A stretch of DNA of 64,000 nt from the NCBI GenBank assembly GCA_905250075.1, contig CAJNOP010000528.1:84813-148812 (forward strand). Direction: 5' to 3'. The position numbers and the translations under genes are program-made. Positions 10,146 to 23,298 of this stretch are shown piece by piece; within the stretch, counting starts at the first letter, position 1, and every line of letters begins with the position of its first letter. The notes beneath the pieces are model-generated. The model saw nothing but the letters and a program-made list of their open reading frames with translations, did not search any database and had not been told where the DNA came from. Origin of the DNA: Rotaria sp. Silwood1 (taxonomy: Eukaryota > Rotifera > Eurotatoria > Philodinida > Philodinidae).

Positions 10146-13100
10146 ATGTTCTCTAAAACTAAGAGAAACAATAAAATCTAGCAAGTAATTATTGTCGATA
10201 CTAAAAGTAATTGAAGGAAGACAATAATTGATTTAGATATTTAATCTCATGTTTCTAATTCTAAAGTCACTTCGACGATATTACTCATATCATCATCGTA
10301 TTGAAAATGTAACGAAAAGAAAAGCACGGATTTCAAAGAGAAAAGTATTGATAGGAGTGTGAGTGAAGGCAAATGACTAGCCATTGATACTCTTACTGAT
10401 TGCTGTTGCCCATCTACAGCCAAACACACGTGCATGCACACCCTTGCGTCTACATGATTACTATTATCATGCTAGCGTGTCAAAATCCTTGTTTCTATGA
10501 CAAAAACGTATTTTTTTAAAGCATTAGGTAGCATATTTTATGAAAATTCTTCGTACAAAAAAGGACTGCCGCCTATCAAATCATGTTGATTGTAAAATCT
10601 CAAGGTCTAGGGAAAGGGCACCATGTGTTAATCTCAATTTCGCGTTATCTAACGAAAATCGATTTATTAACAGCAGAAGGAGAGGTTAAAGCGACGCCGA
10701 AATGTTTTGAAATATCAACCAATAGTTGAAGTCACGATTTTCCCCTATTGGAATATGCATGTTTTGCAATATTTGGCTGCGCACATTTTGTACTAATTTC
10801 TTTCTTTCTTGATGACCAGTCGATTTTCGTGTCTGAAACTTCGTCTGAAGTATATTTATTAGTACTTACAGAATTATATACTGTTTTTATATTCTCTCAT
10901 TTGCACTTCACCTTCAATGTCCTACTGTCAGCCTCGTTAATATGGGCTTTGTATCTGTTTAGTTTGTCTCTATGTTTTATAAGTCAGTAAGGTTGGCAGG
11001 TAGTGCTCGCGTTGAACCTAAACACATTTCGAGTGAATACCGAATAATCTTGGAACTGTTCTATGAAGTCCTGATGTGGATAGACCGCATCAAAGAAGGA
11101 AAAAAAACATAAATACAACAGATAATATGAAAACGCATTTTCCTTTTTGCTGGAGAACATAGAGTATAAGTCTGTTACCCATAAAACTACTCTGTCTTGA
11201 GACTCATTTACTTCGCCCTGCATCATATCACGCTATGTATTCTCTTCTTCTCTCTACCTGTGCATCATGAAGGGATGGCACCGTCTTAATGCCATGTATG
11301 ATCATAAGTCTTCTAGTGCTTTCTACAAATCTTATCAAAATCTGTCCCCATTTCAAGTAGACATTTTTCTAGGCATATCATGTAATTCTAGCACTTGTCT
11401 AATCGATTGTTTTGTTCTTAAAGAAATCTCACCCTCAATGATCCTTATTCGGTTGCATAGAAAATTATCTTTTACTATCGTACTTATAACTATTACTTAC
11501 GATGATCCTTGTAAATCTTATCATGGACCTTCAAGGACAATGAATGTTATGAGAAGCCTTATATCACTTTCAACTATCAGATTTAGTCGTTTTCTTTTGA
11601 GTATATAAAAGATGTATGATGCTTGGTCATCACTGGTTGGCAAATAAATGATAAAACTGTTATCAGTTATTCAAAAAATGCTTATTACATCTCGAACAGA
11701 GCTCGTAAATCTCTAAAGAGCAAAACATACATCTTTTATCCATAGTTCTCAATCTGAAGTATTTATATAATTGCAGTGCAACTAGTAGACAATAGTGGAA
11801 ATGTGTTGCATTCATGAAGAAGAGAGAAAACAAATGATGTATGAGCAAATTCAAAACTCTTTTTTCTTTCTGAGCACATATCGAGAAATCTTCAGTTTTT
11901 AATTGTTAAAATTACAGGTTACAGTTTAGATGTAGCGTCTCAAATCTCAACAATTCAATTGTGAAAATTTCTAAAAATAAATTTAAAATATTAATGTCTA
12001 TCTGATGATCGAGTGATTTGGGTTTCGAGTGATTATTGAAACCGCCAAACTCTATACCTTCGGCAGATAGGGCTAATATATTTCTAAATAAGAATTCTGG
12101 AAACCAAAAATTCATAAAAGCATGTCGACATCTCTATCAAGGTCTTTGATGGACATGTAGACTCCATAGATATGCCAAGATACTGTTCCATTGATCATAA
12201 CATAAATTATCACATTGAGGCTTTGGTTCAATTCATTGTAGATCGTAATAGAAATGAACACAAAACAGAAATCTCCTGATAATGTTTCTTCTTCTAAACT
12301 ACACTCATACTCCTCTCATCCTTTAAATATTTTTCATGAGCTATGAAGCGAAAGTAAATATTAGGTTCAGTTGTAAATCGAAGGAGTACTGCTCTGTTAC
12401 TTCGCTATACCAATTTATTGTTCAGGCTATTTGATATTGGCAGCAGTAAATAATTTTAAGTATTAAGTTCTCGAAATGAATGATGAAATTTATTTAATTT
12501 TCTTTTCGTTCAATTCAATGATACTCTTTTGATTTTTTACTAAGAACAAAATTAGTAGGACGATTGTGAGATAATGGCATTATGCATTGTTCTTCTAATG
12601 AAAGATATCATTTATCAAAATTATGTAGAAAGAATACGTCAGAAATCATTTTTTGAAGAATTTTGTCAAACGACATTGAACGAATTCCATTATTTAATTC
12701 TTAACATTCAATGGATGGCAATATTCTTTCACGGTTTGATCAATACTATATAAAATCTTTATTAAAAATTTTGTCATAAAACAATCGTCATGCAAAGATA
12801 ATAGCGAATGAACTGATGAAACTATCGTTTTTCTCTTTCGATAATGATGTCGATCTAAACAAAATGAATTACTTTTATTAAATTTTAATAGTCATTTTTA
12901 CTGCTAAACAAGATAATTTAAAATATGATTTGTCTACAATGTACAAATATCAAAATATTCAAATTTCGAAGTATTTACAGTCTATATCATGTATCCGCAC
13001 TTCGAAAATTCCTTCAGTCTTCATTTGTCTTTTTTCGTCATGGTTGAATAGAGCTCAACAAATTACGTAATGAAAAATGTCATCGCACACCATTCAAAAG

Positions 13101-13602
13101 CAATTTTTCAAAAAGACCATGATGCTATTATTGTTAAATATACGAGTAATAGACAAGTCTGACTTTTGTAAAATTGCTTTTGAATATGTGTATGATATTA
13201 TTTTTTCATATGTAACTCGTCGAGCTTCAGTGAACCATGATACAAAAAAAGAAGAAGTATGAAGGCTGATATCATTTTCAAGTATAGACATGAAAGCATA
13301 GACTCTGAAAACTTTGAAATTCGAATAGCTCAGTTCATACATGTTATGAGTAGGTCATATTTTAAAATAATTAATTTCGCGATGAAAAAAAGTCATCTGA
13401 CTCGAATAGAATTCACCTCCTGAATGAAAATATTCTTTGAATATTTAAGATAGTAAGTAATGGTGTAACCCGAAGATCGTAGATAGTAGGGCAGTACTCT
13501 GCAATCTTAGGAAGAATCCATGCAATATAGAATCAATGATAATAATAATTATATTATTCTTTCTTCTGATGATACGACAGCGTCTAGCCTATTTCACTCT
13601 TA
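10146..13602. other. Long gene-free stretch
   Basis: About 3.4 kb with only short scattered open frames (all under ~115 codons, without splice-compatible partners or family motifs). No tRNA-like or transposase-like sequence was seen. It may hold promoters of the minus-strand pair near 10150-10450. Confidence 0.45.
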
Positions 13603-14222
13603 CGAGGGAACCGTTCCAACTGATTCATGCCGATTTTGCTCATATTTTGCCCATATGTAGGAGTCAGTATGCTAAAAAAAAGCCTAAGAGGATTTGAGCC
13701 CATGGTGCTTCTTTCGAAGGTTATGGTCATTTTACTGATTTTTCGGCCTATGGCAAGGTATTGACAAAAAATTCGAATGATGAAATTCTGACTTGAAATT
13801 TTGCCCATATATAGCTCTCATGGTCCTAAATGTATGCTAAAAGTTTCAGCAAAAATAAATGTCCCATTGCCGAGATAATCAATTTGCAATAAGTGTCTGC
13901 ATTTTATAGAGGACTCAAAAAAAATCGAGTTTTCTTGGACATTCATTATCTCGGCAATGGGACATTTATTTTTACTGAAACTTTTAGCATACATTAAGGG
14001 CCATGAGAGCTACATATGGGCAAAATTTCAAATCAGAATTTCATCATTCGAATTTTTTGTAAATACCTTGCCATAGGCCGAAAAATCAGTAAAATGGCCA
14101 TAACCTTCGAAAGAAGCACCATGGGCTCAAATCTTCTTAGGCTTTTTCTTAGCATACTGACTCCTACATATGGGCAAAATATGAGCAAAATCGGCATGAA
14201 TCAATTGGAACGGTTCTCTCGT
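13603..14222. repeat. Foldback element, two ~278-bp arms
   Basis: Long inverted repeat: left arm about 13603-13880, right arm about 13944-14222, 64-bp spacer. The arms match almost throughout (for example CATATTTTGCCCATATGTAG on the left and its complement on the right). The transcript of either strand would form a near-perfect hairpin. GGTGTAAC at 13460 and GTTACACC at 14227 may be outer ends, but the left flank does not pair in between. No target-site duplication is clear. Confidence 0.8.
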
Positions 14223-14557
14223 TAGTTACACCACTTATTGCAAGAGACTATGTCAAAAAAATGATTAATAAATACTGTAAAATCCAGACATTTCTAAGAT
14301 TGATTTTTCTATTTATCATAAAATCCTTTGTCTTTCAGCCCAATCTAATTTCTCTGTTCAATAAAAGCTGATCAATCAACATAACACATAATTCATTGTA
14401 ATATAGCGCCATCTATCACATTTTATTTCAAGCTGTGACCAATCACAGTGAACATATTGTAGAAACAAAGCAGCTTCTTTTTTTTTTTTTATTTTATCAT
14501 GTTTTGCTTCAATACATAATCTTTCATTTTTTTTTCTCTCTCAGATATTTACAAAAT

Positions 14558-17500
14558 ATGGCATCATCGTCTGGCACTGTACCTGATATTTTGCCATCAC
14601 AAATTTTAAGTGTTAGTCCAAGTTTACCAACAAATAAATTACTTGATAATTTAACAGTAAAATATTTTTTTTGTTTTTTTAAAAAAATTATAAATTAATC
14701 TTAGAAAAATCAACGACTTTTACAATTATTACCACAAAATTATGAAAAACGACATTATTTTACTAGTTTTTATAAAACATTATTGGATGATTTTTTTTAT
14801 TCACATGAACGTGATGATGTACAATTATATGTTGCTATGTGTCTTGCTGATGTTATACGTATTTGGGCACCAAATTTACCTGATGCACCACCAGAAAAAT
14901 TATTAGTAAAATATAATCATGTTTTCAATGATTTGATCATATTTATTTATTTGTTTTTTTTTTTGAAGAATATGTTTTTATTTCTTGCTCGTCAATTACT
15001 TGGTTTAAAAAAAATTGATGATCCATTATTTAGTCGACGTTATTATTTACTTGAAGTAAATAAACATTTTTTTTTTTTGGTGTTTGAATATTAATTAAAA
15101 AAAATTGAATTTTTTTTTTTTAGAATTTAAGTATGGTACAATCATTCATACCAGCTGTTAATCTAGAAGATAATCGTGGTTGTCAAATAAGTACTGTTGT
15201 ACTTAATAATTTATTTAATGCTGTACAGTATGTTATTAATGATAAATATTTTTTTTAAATAAAATAACTTTGTGTGTGTCTCTTTTTTTTGTTTTTTTCT
15301 TTCAATAGAAAAAAACATACAGATCAATTAAAAAATTTAATGATTGAAATTGTTTCAGTTATTTTAGCTGAATATGAATCTATACCATTTTCATTATTAG
15401 AATTACTTTTTGCTAGAATTATTGATCCAGAAAAGGTAATTTGCAAAAAAAAAACAAATTTTTAAAGTCGGAATTATATTTATCTTGAAGATTAACACAA
15501 TATTGTGAATTTCTCCTTTCATAACAAAAAAAATTAGAACGATGAAAAGATTTGAAACTTTTTGTAAAGTTTCAATTTTTCGGGAATGAAAATTGACTTA
15601 GGAAAGAATCGTACATTAGGAATAATTTTATTCATATTGTATCCTCAGACGAAACTGAATAAGAAAAGAAAAAGGATCGGTTCGTTCGAACCTTTGCCGT
15701 CAACTTATAATTGATTTACTAGATTATCGATCTAAAATTTTTGTCTGTAGATATATCTAATGAATCTTTGTCACTTCAAGTAATACAATAATAAAATCCA
15801 TTAAAAAACAAGCTCATGTTGGATGATATACATAAGAGATTTTAATTGATTGATCATCGTATTGAAAATCATTCTCGAAAATATAAAAATTTTTGTTTTT
15901 TTGTTTTAGAAATTACGTGAAGAATGTTATGAATTAGTAGAATCAATAATTCGTCGTGGTGAATCATATTTAAAACCAGCCATAGCTGAAGTAAGATTTT
16001 TATTTATAATAATATTATTTATTTTTTTTGTCAAGTATTTCAAAACTGTTTTAATAACAGAAGATACTGAATCATTACAATTACATAGTAAAATTTATTA
16101 TGTATTCGATGAATTATGTCATATATCTGAATCAATTGTTGATGAACTTATTCCAACTATTGAACATCGATTAACAGTAATAAAAACAAAAAAAGAATTT
16201 TTTTTTTTTTTTGAAAAACTAATTCTATTTTAGGTATCAAATGAAAAACATCGTCGTGATGCAGCTAAAATTGTTGCTTATGTAACTAGTTCACCCAATA
16301 ATGATTTTGCACAAAGACATAAAACTCTATGGAATACATTTCTTGATCAGTATGTTAACTTTGTAATATTTTTTTTTTTTGAAAGAAAATATTGAGTGAA
16401 AATTTTAAATTGAAATTTACCCGGTCTTCTCTCAAATTCATTGGTAACGCAAAAATAAAACGGTGCCGAACAACATTACCAATAAGACTTAAAATCAGTG
16501 TTTTATCTACGTTTCGTTTTTCGAGTGGGCAGCGCCCACTCGGCCCATCCAGCAGACGAATATATATTTTCGAGTGGGCGAATTAATATTTCGGGTGGGC
16601 GCCGCCCACCCAGTAGATAAATCACAGTGCTTCTAAGCGCTTATCGAGATATATATATATTCATCTTTCCCATGTTTGTTCGTCCTACTATTAGTTTTAG
16701 TACGATTGGACTTTCACTTTACGCACACAGGTCGAGTAGTACGAGCGGGTTCCGGCAGGAAAACACCGGAACAAGGTAGCAGTATTCCGGCCGGAAATTT
16801 TTTTTGGTGACTTCCGGTCAATTTTCTGCCGGAAGTCACTGGAAAAAATTTCCGGCCGGAATATTGCTACCCTGTTCCTGCGGGATCCAATGACCGGAAT
16901 TTTCGACCTGGGGCATTTTGTATCAAAGAACTCTATAAAGAGGTTCTATTGATAAATTTGATTTGATTTAAAAATATTTAGATTTAAAAATGGTACATCG
17001 GAAACTCAATTAACATGTATAAAACATCTTAAAAGTTATTTTGTTAATCATCCCGAATTACGAACAGATCTTGAAGGTTGCTTATTAAATATTTTCTATT
17101 TGAATTTAATTTTATATTCAAATAATTAGATGTAATGATTCGATTAAGTCTTTCAACAGATATAAATATACGATCACAATTAATGGCACAAATACGTTCA
17201 ATAACAAGTTCAAATTTATTAGATATAAGTGATAAAATAAAACAAATATTATGTGAACGTGCACGTGATAAAATTGTATATTTAATAAATTTTGAAAAAT
17301 TAATTTTTGCTTTTAAAAAAAAAAATTTTTTTTTTTGTTACTAGTGGGAAGTTCGTAAAGAAGCATTAGATTATCTTGGACATGTTTATAAAAAAGAATG
17401 TATTAATCAAAATTGGTCAGATGATATACAAAAACAATTAATATGGGTAGCAAATTGTATTATTCATTTATATTATCAAAAAACTACACAAGACAAGTAA

Positions 17501-20500
17501 AATTATTTATATATGATTTTATATTCTATAATTTTTTTTTTTTTGATAAATTTTAGATTATTAGCTGAACGTCTTTTAACATTTTATTTAATACCATGGG
17601 ATGTAAATGCAGATGATAAAGTACGAGTTTTATTGACATTATATTCAAATGTTGATGAAAATGCTCAACGGTAATTAATTTTTAATTTATTGAGAAAAAA
17701 AATTTTTACGATGAAAATAATATAGGATTGAAATTATTTCTATTGTAAATTATAATCTTTCATTTTTTGTTTTAGAGCAATTCGTGAAATTATTCATAGT
17801 AAATTTTTGTATGTATGAATTAAACATTTTTGAAAACCCCTTTTTTTTGTTTGTTCTTCTACAAATTTTAGATTTCGTCGACAATTAGTTAAATTAATTG
17901 ATTTTTGTTTACAAATGACTGATTTAAATATATCTAATGATGAAAAACAATTAATTGAATTAAAACTTGTTAGTCTTATTCATGTTATTACTTTACGTAA
18001 GTTTATTTATTTTATTAATAAATTATTCTGTTTTTCTTTTTTCTTATTAGGTTGTTTACCAAACCCAGATAAAAATGAATCTGTTCTTAAAGCATTAACT
18101 GTATATGCAATTAAAAATCATAAACAATCATTAATTAATAATAATGATTCAAGTATATTATCAATATTTAAACAAGCTATATCTGATGGAATTAAATCTA
18201 AAGAAGTTTATGCTTTAGCTGTATGTAAAAAAAAAAAAGCAAAAAAATATAATAAAATATTTTATATTTAGAATGGTATTGGACAAATGTTATTAGAAGA
18301 AGCAGCAAAAGAACAAAAACGTTTTCCAGGTAATACAACTGATGATCAAACAACAATTATAGAAAATAATGGTCATGGACAATATACAAAAATGTGTGGA
18401 TTAATAAAGACAATGTTTGAAAAAATTTCAACACTTTTATTTGATCAAGAAACAGTTAGTAAATTACTTAAATCAATATTTGAACGAGTATCAAATGGTA
18501 AAAAAAATAAAATAAAATAAAAAAAAAAAAACTTGCTTTTTTTTAATATAGAACCTGAACAACAAGCATCATATTATGAAAATATTAATCAATTACTAAA
18601 GGTATTGTGTATAGCCGGTGAAATGAAGGCAAAAAGTTTAAGAATAAAGTTCTTTTTCTAAACAAGAATATCGTTTCTATTTCTCCTATGTAAATTATAC
18701 TATCATGATAAGACAGTTCATTTTAAGCAATACACACCTTTCATTAAACTTCGGTTTATTAATTAGAATATATCTGTATAATCATAAGAGAGAAAACCTT
18801 CCGTTAGACTATGCAACATGAACTGCATACCTGGTGACATTTTTAATACGATCAAACTTCAAAAAATTGATTTTTCAGAGATTTTCAAGAACGATTCGTC
18901 CTAGGGCTGTACCGCTCATGCTCATGAGCGCTCATATGAGCGATTTTTCGCTGACGTTCATACTCACGTGAGGGGCGGTCGCTCACGCTCATATGAGCGC
19001 ACATGAACGTGAGCGGTACAGCCCTAGTCATATGAGCGTGAGCGACCACCCCTCACCTGAGCATGAGCGTAGGGCTGTACCACTCACGCTCATGAGCGCT
19101 GATATGAGCGTGAGCGGTACAGCCCTAATTCGTACTATTTGAAATTCACCATGAATTTTTCTCCATCCTTCATCTCGTCACTCACGTTAATCTTTTTACT
19201 GATAATTTCTTTAAACAAAAATCATAATTATATTTATTAGGTATTTATTCAACATCCATTTATATTCAATTCTTCTGAATCATTAGAACTCTTATGTAAT
19301 CTATTAAAACAACGTGTACTTGAATTAGGTTTGTATTTTTAAATGATTTTAATCGAAAAAAAAACAAATCAAGATTTCATATTATGATTTTATTAGCACC
19401 TATACTTATTCGTACAATTGAAGCATGTGCACCATTAATTATAACATTAAATCAAAATAATATGATGATGTATGTATTGAATAGAATAAACAAAAAACTA
19501 AACATTTTGTCTTTTTTTTAAATTTAGTCTTCTTAATTCTGAACTTTCATCATATTTAACACTTCATCCTCCTATTGCAAAACGTGCACTTTATTGTATA
19601 TGTGCATTAAATTCAAATAACAAAGATGAACTTCTTCAAAAAATGATTGATGTAAAATATATATTGAAGTTTTTATTTTTTTTTGCAAATTCAAAAATTT
19701 TTCTAGGATACACAATATGATCAATTTGATAGTGATCAATTTATAACAAATCTTGTTTTACTTGGTCATATGATTCAAATATCTCCTATTGTACTTGGTG
19801 ATATAGGTAAACGAATACTTACAAATATATCAAAATATATTGTTGATAAACAACAAACAAATGATAATGAAAATAATATGACAACATCATTTTTTCATGG
19901 AAATTTTACATTATTACCTGATGAACCTCATGCAGATCCAGAAATTGGAGCTGATGCTCGTGTAAAAGTAATTGATCTTTTTTTAAGTATTTTATTGATA
20001 AATTCTATTGCTTATTTTTTTTTTCAATAGCGTGAATTAGTTAAAGCAATGACACGAGCTGTATTAGGTTTACGTGAAAATTCATCTGGATTATTTAATA
20101 TTGTATATAAACTTATTAAAAAATGTATTGAAAATGATCAAGATTTTACAGGTGAAATGAGGTAAATAAATATTTCATAATTATGTTAGGATTTTACAGG
20201 TAAATATCTATTGCTGAATCATATTTATTTATAAATAAATGAAACATTTTTAGGGTCGTATTTTACGGAGGAAAGTAGTGAACTTTCAATGTATCTATAG
20301 ATTTATTTAAGGACAATAAAACCTCTGAAATTCGAGAAAACGATCAAATTTTCGTTACTTTCTGTTTGAAAAATATGCTTTTTCTTTAAAAGAACTACAA
20401 TAGTTGATCATTTTTTTTTCGTGATTTTCTCGACGGTATTGAACTTGTGTTATTCTTTCTTTCAACATAAAAGTTAAGAATTTAAAAATGAAAACCCTAT

Positions 20501-23298
20501 CAGGCATTGTTCAAGTGAAGTACTTAATAATACTAGAAAAACATATTGATGTGTTGCATTCTATTTGATTTCTTTGAGGACAACGAAAGAAGAAATCCTT
20601 CAACTATGTGATTCAGAAAAATTGATTTTTTTTTTAAATTTTGACTTCAAGCTTTGCATAGAAATTGACCTTGTCAAGAGTAGTTTTATATCTTTTGATT
20701 TACTATTATTCCGAAATAAGAATAGCAAATCTATCGATTTATGAAAGTACAATATCTCCGAAGCAATTAGCAACTCTTTTCTAGAGTATTCATAACAGAG
20801 ATGAGCAAAATCGCACCGCGCCACTGCTCACGCCTAGGCGCTACGCACATTTCTCTTTGCTCTACCAATCAGTTTCTCAAACTCCGTCGAATACCGGGAT
20901 GCTCTAAGCATGCGCTCATCAAAGCTCAGACTAGTGTAGCGTAGGCGTGAGCAACGGCGCGGGGAGGCGCGGTGCGACTTTGCTCATCTCTGATTCATAA
21001 CTCATTTAAGTCTCGATTTATATTTTTCGTAAGAAGCTATATAAAAATTCGTCTCTATAGATTCAATTTGTTTTGTTTTAGTGAAAGTGAAATAATTTAT
21101 ATTCGTCTTTGTGGTTTATCATGTTTATTAAAATTAATATGTAATTCATATTTTTATACACGTATGAAACCAGATGATTTTCTTATTATCATAAATCTTC
21201 TTCGTGTAAGTAGAAAAAAAAAAAATAATTTTTTTTTATAATATCAAATTGAAAATTTTTATTTAGGATCCATCATCAATTATTCGTCAACGAACATATC
21301 GTAAATTAGCTGAACATTTACGTGATCCAATATGTCCTATTGAATTACTTGCATTATTAGCATTTGCTGCTAAAGAACCTGAACGTGAACATCGTGAACA
21401 AATTCGTCGTTTAATGTTACAAATAATTGATACACGTCGTGAACATATTAAACTTCAATTATCATATAAAACAGCTCAACCAACAACAACATCAAATAAT
21501 CATGAACATACAAATGGTTTTAATCATGATGATGATAATAATACAAATAATTATTTATCAATAAATAATGATAAACCAATTGATTATACATTATATCCTG
21601 AATATTCATTAACATATTTTCTATATTTTCTTTCAAAATCACCAGCATTTATATTATATAATGATATTGAAATGTTACATACAATGACAGATTATATATT
21701 ATTTTTATTTGATGCATTATTATTACGTTGCGATACAACAGTTGGTTTATTTTATAAAGGTTTATTACGTTCAATAAAATCATCTGAAGATGCAACAATT
21801 ATATTAGATAAAGAAGAAATAATTGAAAGAAAAGATGCTATTAAAAAACTTCATGTACTTGTTGATTTAGCTTATGTTATTTTATCACAACGTGCATCAT
21901 CATTAATGATATGTCGTGCTAGTTCAAATGTTCCATTACCTGATATGTATTTTAAAAAGACACGTTATAATCATTTATCTTATTTACCAAAAGATTTTAA
22001 AATAAAACTTAAACCTATAACAACAACAACAGTTAGTGATACATTAACTAATAAACGTACAATAATAAATAATATAGAAACAAATAATAATAATGAAACA
22101 AATACAACAACAGCATCAACTATAACAATAATAACAACACCACCAAAAACAACAAGACGAAAACGAACAAGTGGTGGAGAAAATGAAAATGAAAATGATA
22201 ATAAACGACGAAAAATTTCAGTAAATACAAAACAACAAAAAAGAAAAATGAATCATTCAATTACTGAAAATGAAGATAATAATTCAAGTAAATTTAAATT
22301 ATTAATACTATCCTTTCGAGTTTGAAATATTAAAAAAATAATAATCTAGCCGATGTTATACATTTTTTATATGTTGTTGTATACTTACATTAGGATTAGA
22401 ATAATAATTTACATGAGATAGTAACTTCTAATATCTAACAAATTCAAATCAAATGACTATGGAAATAGAATTTCATTTGATATGTTGAGATATGAGAGTA
22501 GGAAATTAATTTAAAATATTTTTTTCATAATAATGAATTTTAGTTACATATAAGAGTGTCCGAAAAGTCACTAAAATTAGAAAAATTTGAATATCTCCAT
22601 TATGGCTCTAGCAAACTAGCTGATTTTTTTTTATCGAAGATAGAGGTATGTTAACACTTCAAATCTATACGGACAAGATTAGAGAGAAGCTTTGTTAAGA
22701 ATAATGTTTTTTTTTCCTATCTGTGAAAAAGTAAAATTTTCTTATTAAGGTCAATAGTGATACTTAACAAAGGTTCTCAATAACTTTGTCCGTATGGATT
22801 TGGAGTCTGGACATGTCTCTATTCTTGGTAAAAAAATGAGTTCCTTTGGTCGAGCCGTAATGGAGATATTCAAATTTTTCTACTTTTCGGACACCCTATA
22901 TGATTGATATTTTATTTGAACGTTAATAGGACCATGGCTTAGGTTATATTATATATTATAACATTTCAGATTGAAATTCATTGTCTTTGTTGACATATTG
23001 TTCAAAATATTGAAAAATCATTAAAATAGTTATAATTTCAAAAAGATCATTCATAGTTTCTTGTTTATTCTTTCTTATTAACTTTAATAATATATATTAA
23101 TATTTAGCTTCATCATCAGTTAATAGTAAAAAACCTCGAAAAAATCCATCTGGTGGTTCTAGTCGATCTCGTATCAATTTTCCATATGAAAAACCTCAAT
23201 TACGTTCAGCATCAGCATCATCAGCATCATCAACACCATCACCTCCAACACGAAAAACAAGACGTAAAGGTCTATCAAAATTAGTAGCCAAGAATTAA
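14558..23298 (+). CDS. PDS5: PDS5 cohesin-associated HEAT-repeat protein
   Basis: Chromatin protein that binds cohesin and controls sister-chromatid cohesion and loop size. I traced 25 exons (first 14558-14656, then 14705-14905, 14969-15055; the largest 21267-22287; last 23108-23298). Their lengths sum to 4,080 nt, a clean 1,359-residue frame, close to human PDS5A. Diagnostic blocks: RDDVQLYVAMCLADVIRIWA, FLFLARQLLGL, RRYYLLENLSMVQS, WNTFLDQF, HPELRTDL, WEVRKEALDYLGHVYKKEC, DKLLAERLLTFYLIPW. The C-terminus is basic, Ser/Thr/Asn-rich and probably disordered (KKPRKNPSGGSSRSR, RKTRRKGL), as in other PDS5 proteins. The ATG lies 13 nt after a CTCTCTCAG site, so it may be trans-spliced. Introns at 15436-15909, 16350-16981, 18602-19240, 20162-21081 and 22288-23107 are unusually long, and four of them carry inserted repeats. 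Confidence 0.93.
16496..16630. repeat. Short inverted-repeat element in a PDS5 intron
   Basis: Ends resemble CAGTGTTTTATCTAC and GTAGATAAATCACAGTG. The interior holds two hairpins built on GAGTGGGC(AG)GCGCCCACTC-type palindromes, much richer in GC than the surroundings. It looks like a MITE remnant; I find no clear target-site duplication. Confidence 0.45.
16727..16904. repeat. CCGG-rich palindromic element in the same PDS5 intron
   Basis: Starts near CAGGTCGA and ends near TCGACCTG. Internal long palindrome: GTAGCAGTATTCCGGCCGGA pairs with TTCCGGCCGGAATATTGCTAC, and ACTTCCGG pairs with CCGGAAGT. Probable non-autonomous DNA element; no target-site duplication is evident. Confidence 0.5.
18902..19127. 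mobile_element. hAT-type MITE, 'TAGGGCTGTACC' family
   Basis: Inside a PDS5 intron. Terminal inverted repeats TAGGGCTGTACCGCTC... with flanking 8-bp repeats ATTCGTCC (18894-18901) and ATTCGTAC (19128-19135), one mismatch. The interior is made of repeated CATGAGCG/CATATGAGCG units, and the terminal TAGGGCTGTACC motif recurs inside at about 19069. This suggests either a nested second copy or a stepwise-duplicated end. Confidence 0.8.
20796..20992. mobile_element. hAT-type MITE, 'CAGAGATGAGCAAA' family
   Basis: A 197-bp element in a PDS5 intron. Near-perfect ~27-bp terminal inverted repeats starting CAGAGATGAGCAAAATCGCA, flanked by a perfect 8-bp duplication ATTCATAA (20788-20795, 20993-21000). 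Subterminal GGCGCGGTGCG is GC-rich. No coding capacity. Confidence 0.9.
22553..22896. mobile_element. Palindromic Tc1/mariner-like MITE
   Basis: In the last intron of PDS5. Ends read (A/G)GGTGTCCGAAAAGT-like on both sides and are flanked by TA. The arms pair over most of the ~344 bp (AAATTTGAATATCTCCAT with its complement; CTATACGGACAA with TTGTCCGTATGG). TA flanks and a fully palindromic layout fit mariner-derived MITEs. Confidence 0.7.

Noticed and set aside
13584..14225. Matching ~70-codon frames on opposite strands
   Set aside because: They are the two arms of one inverted repeat; no start context, no homologues recognised.
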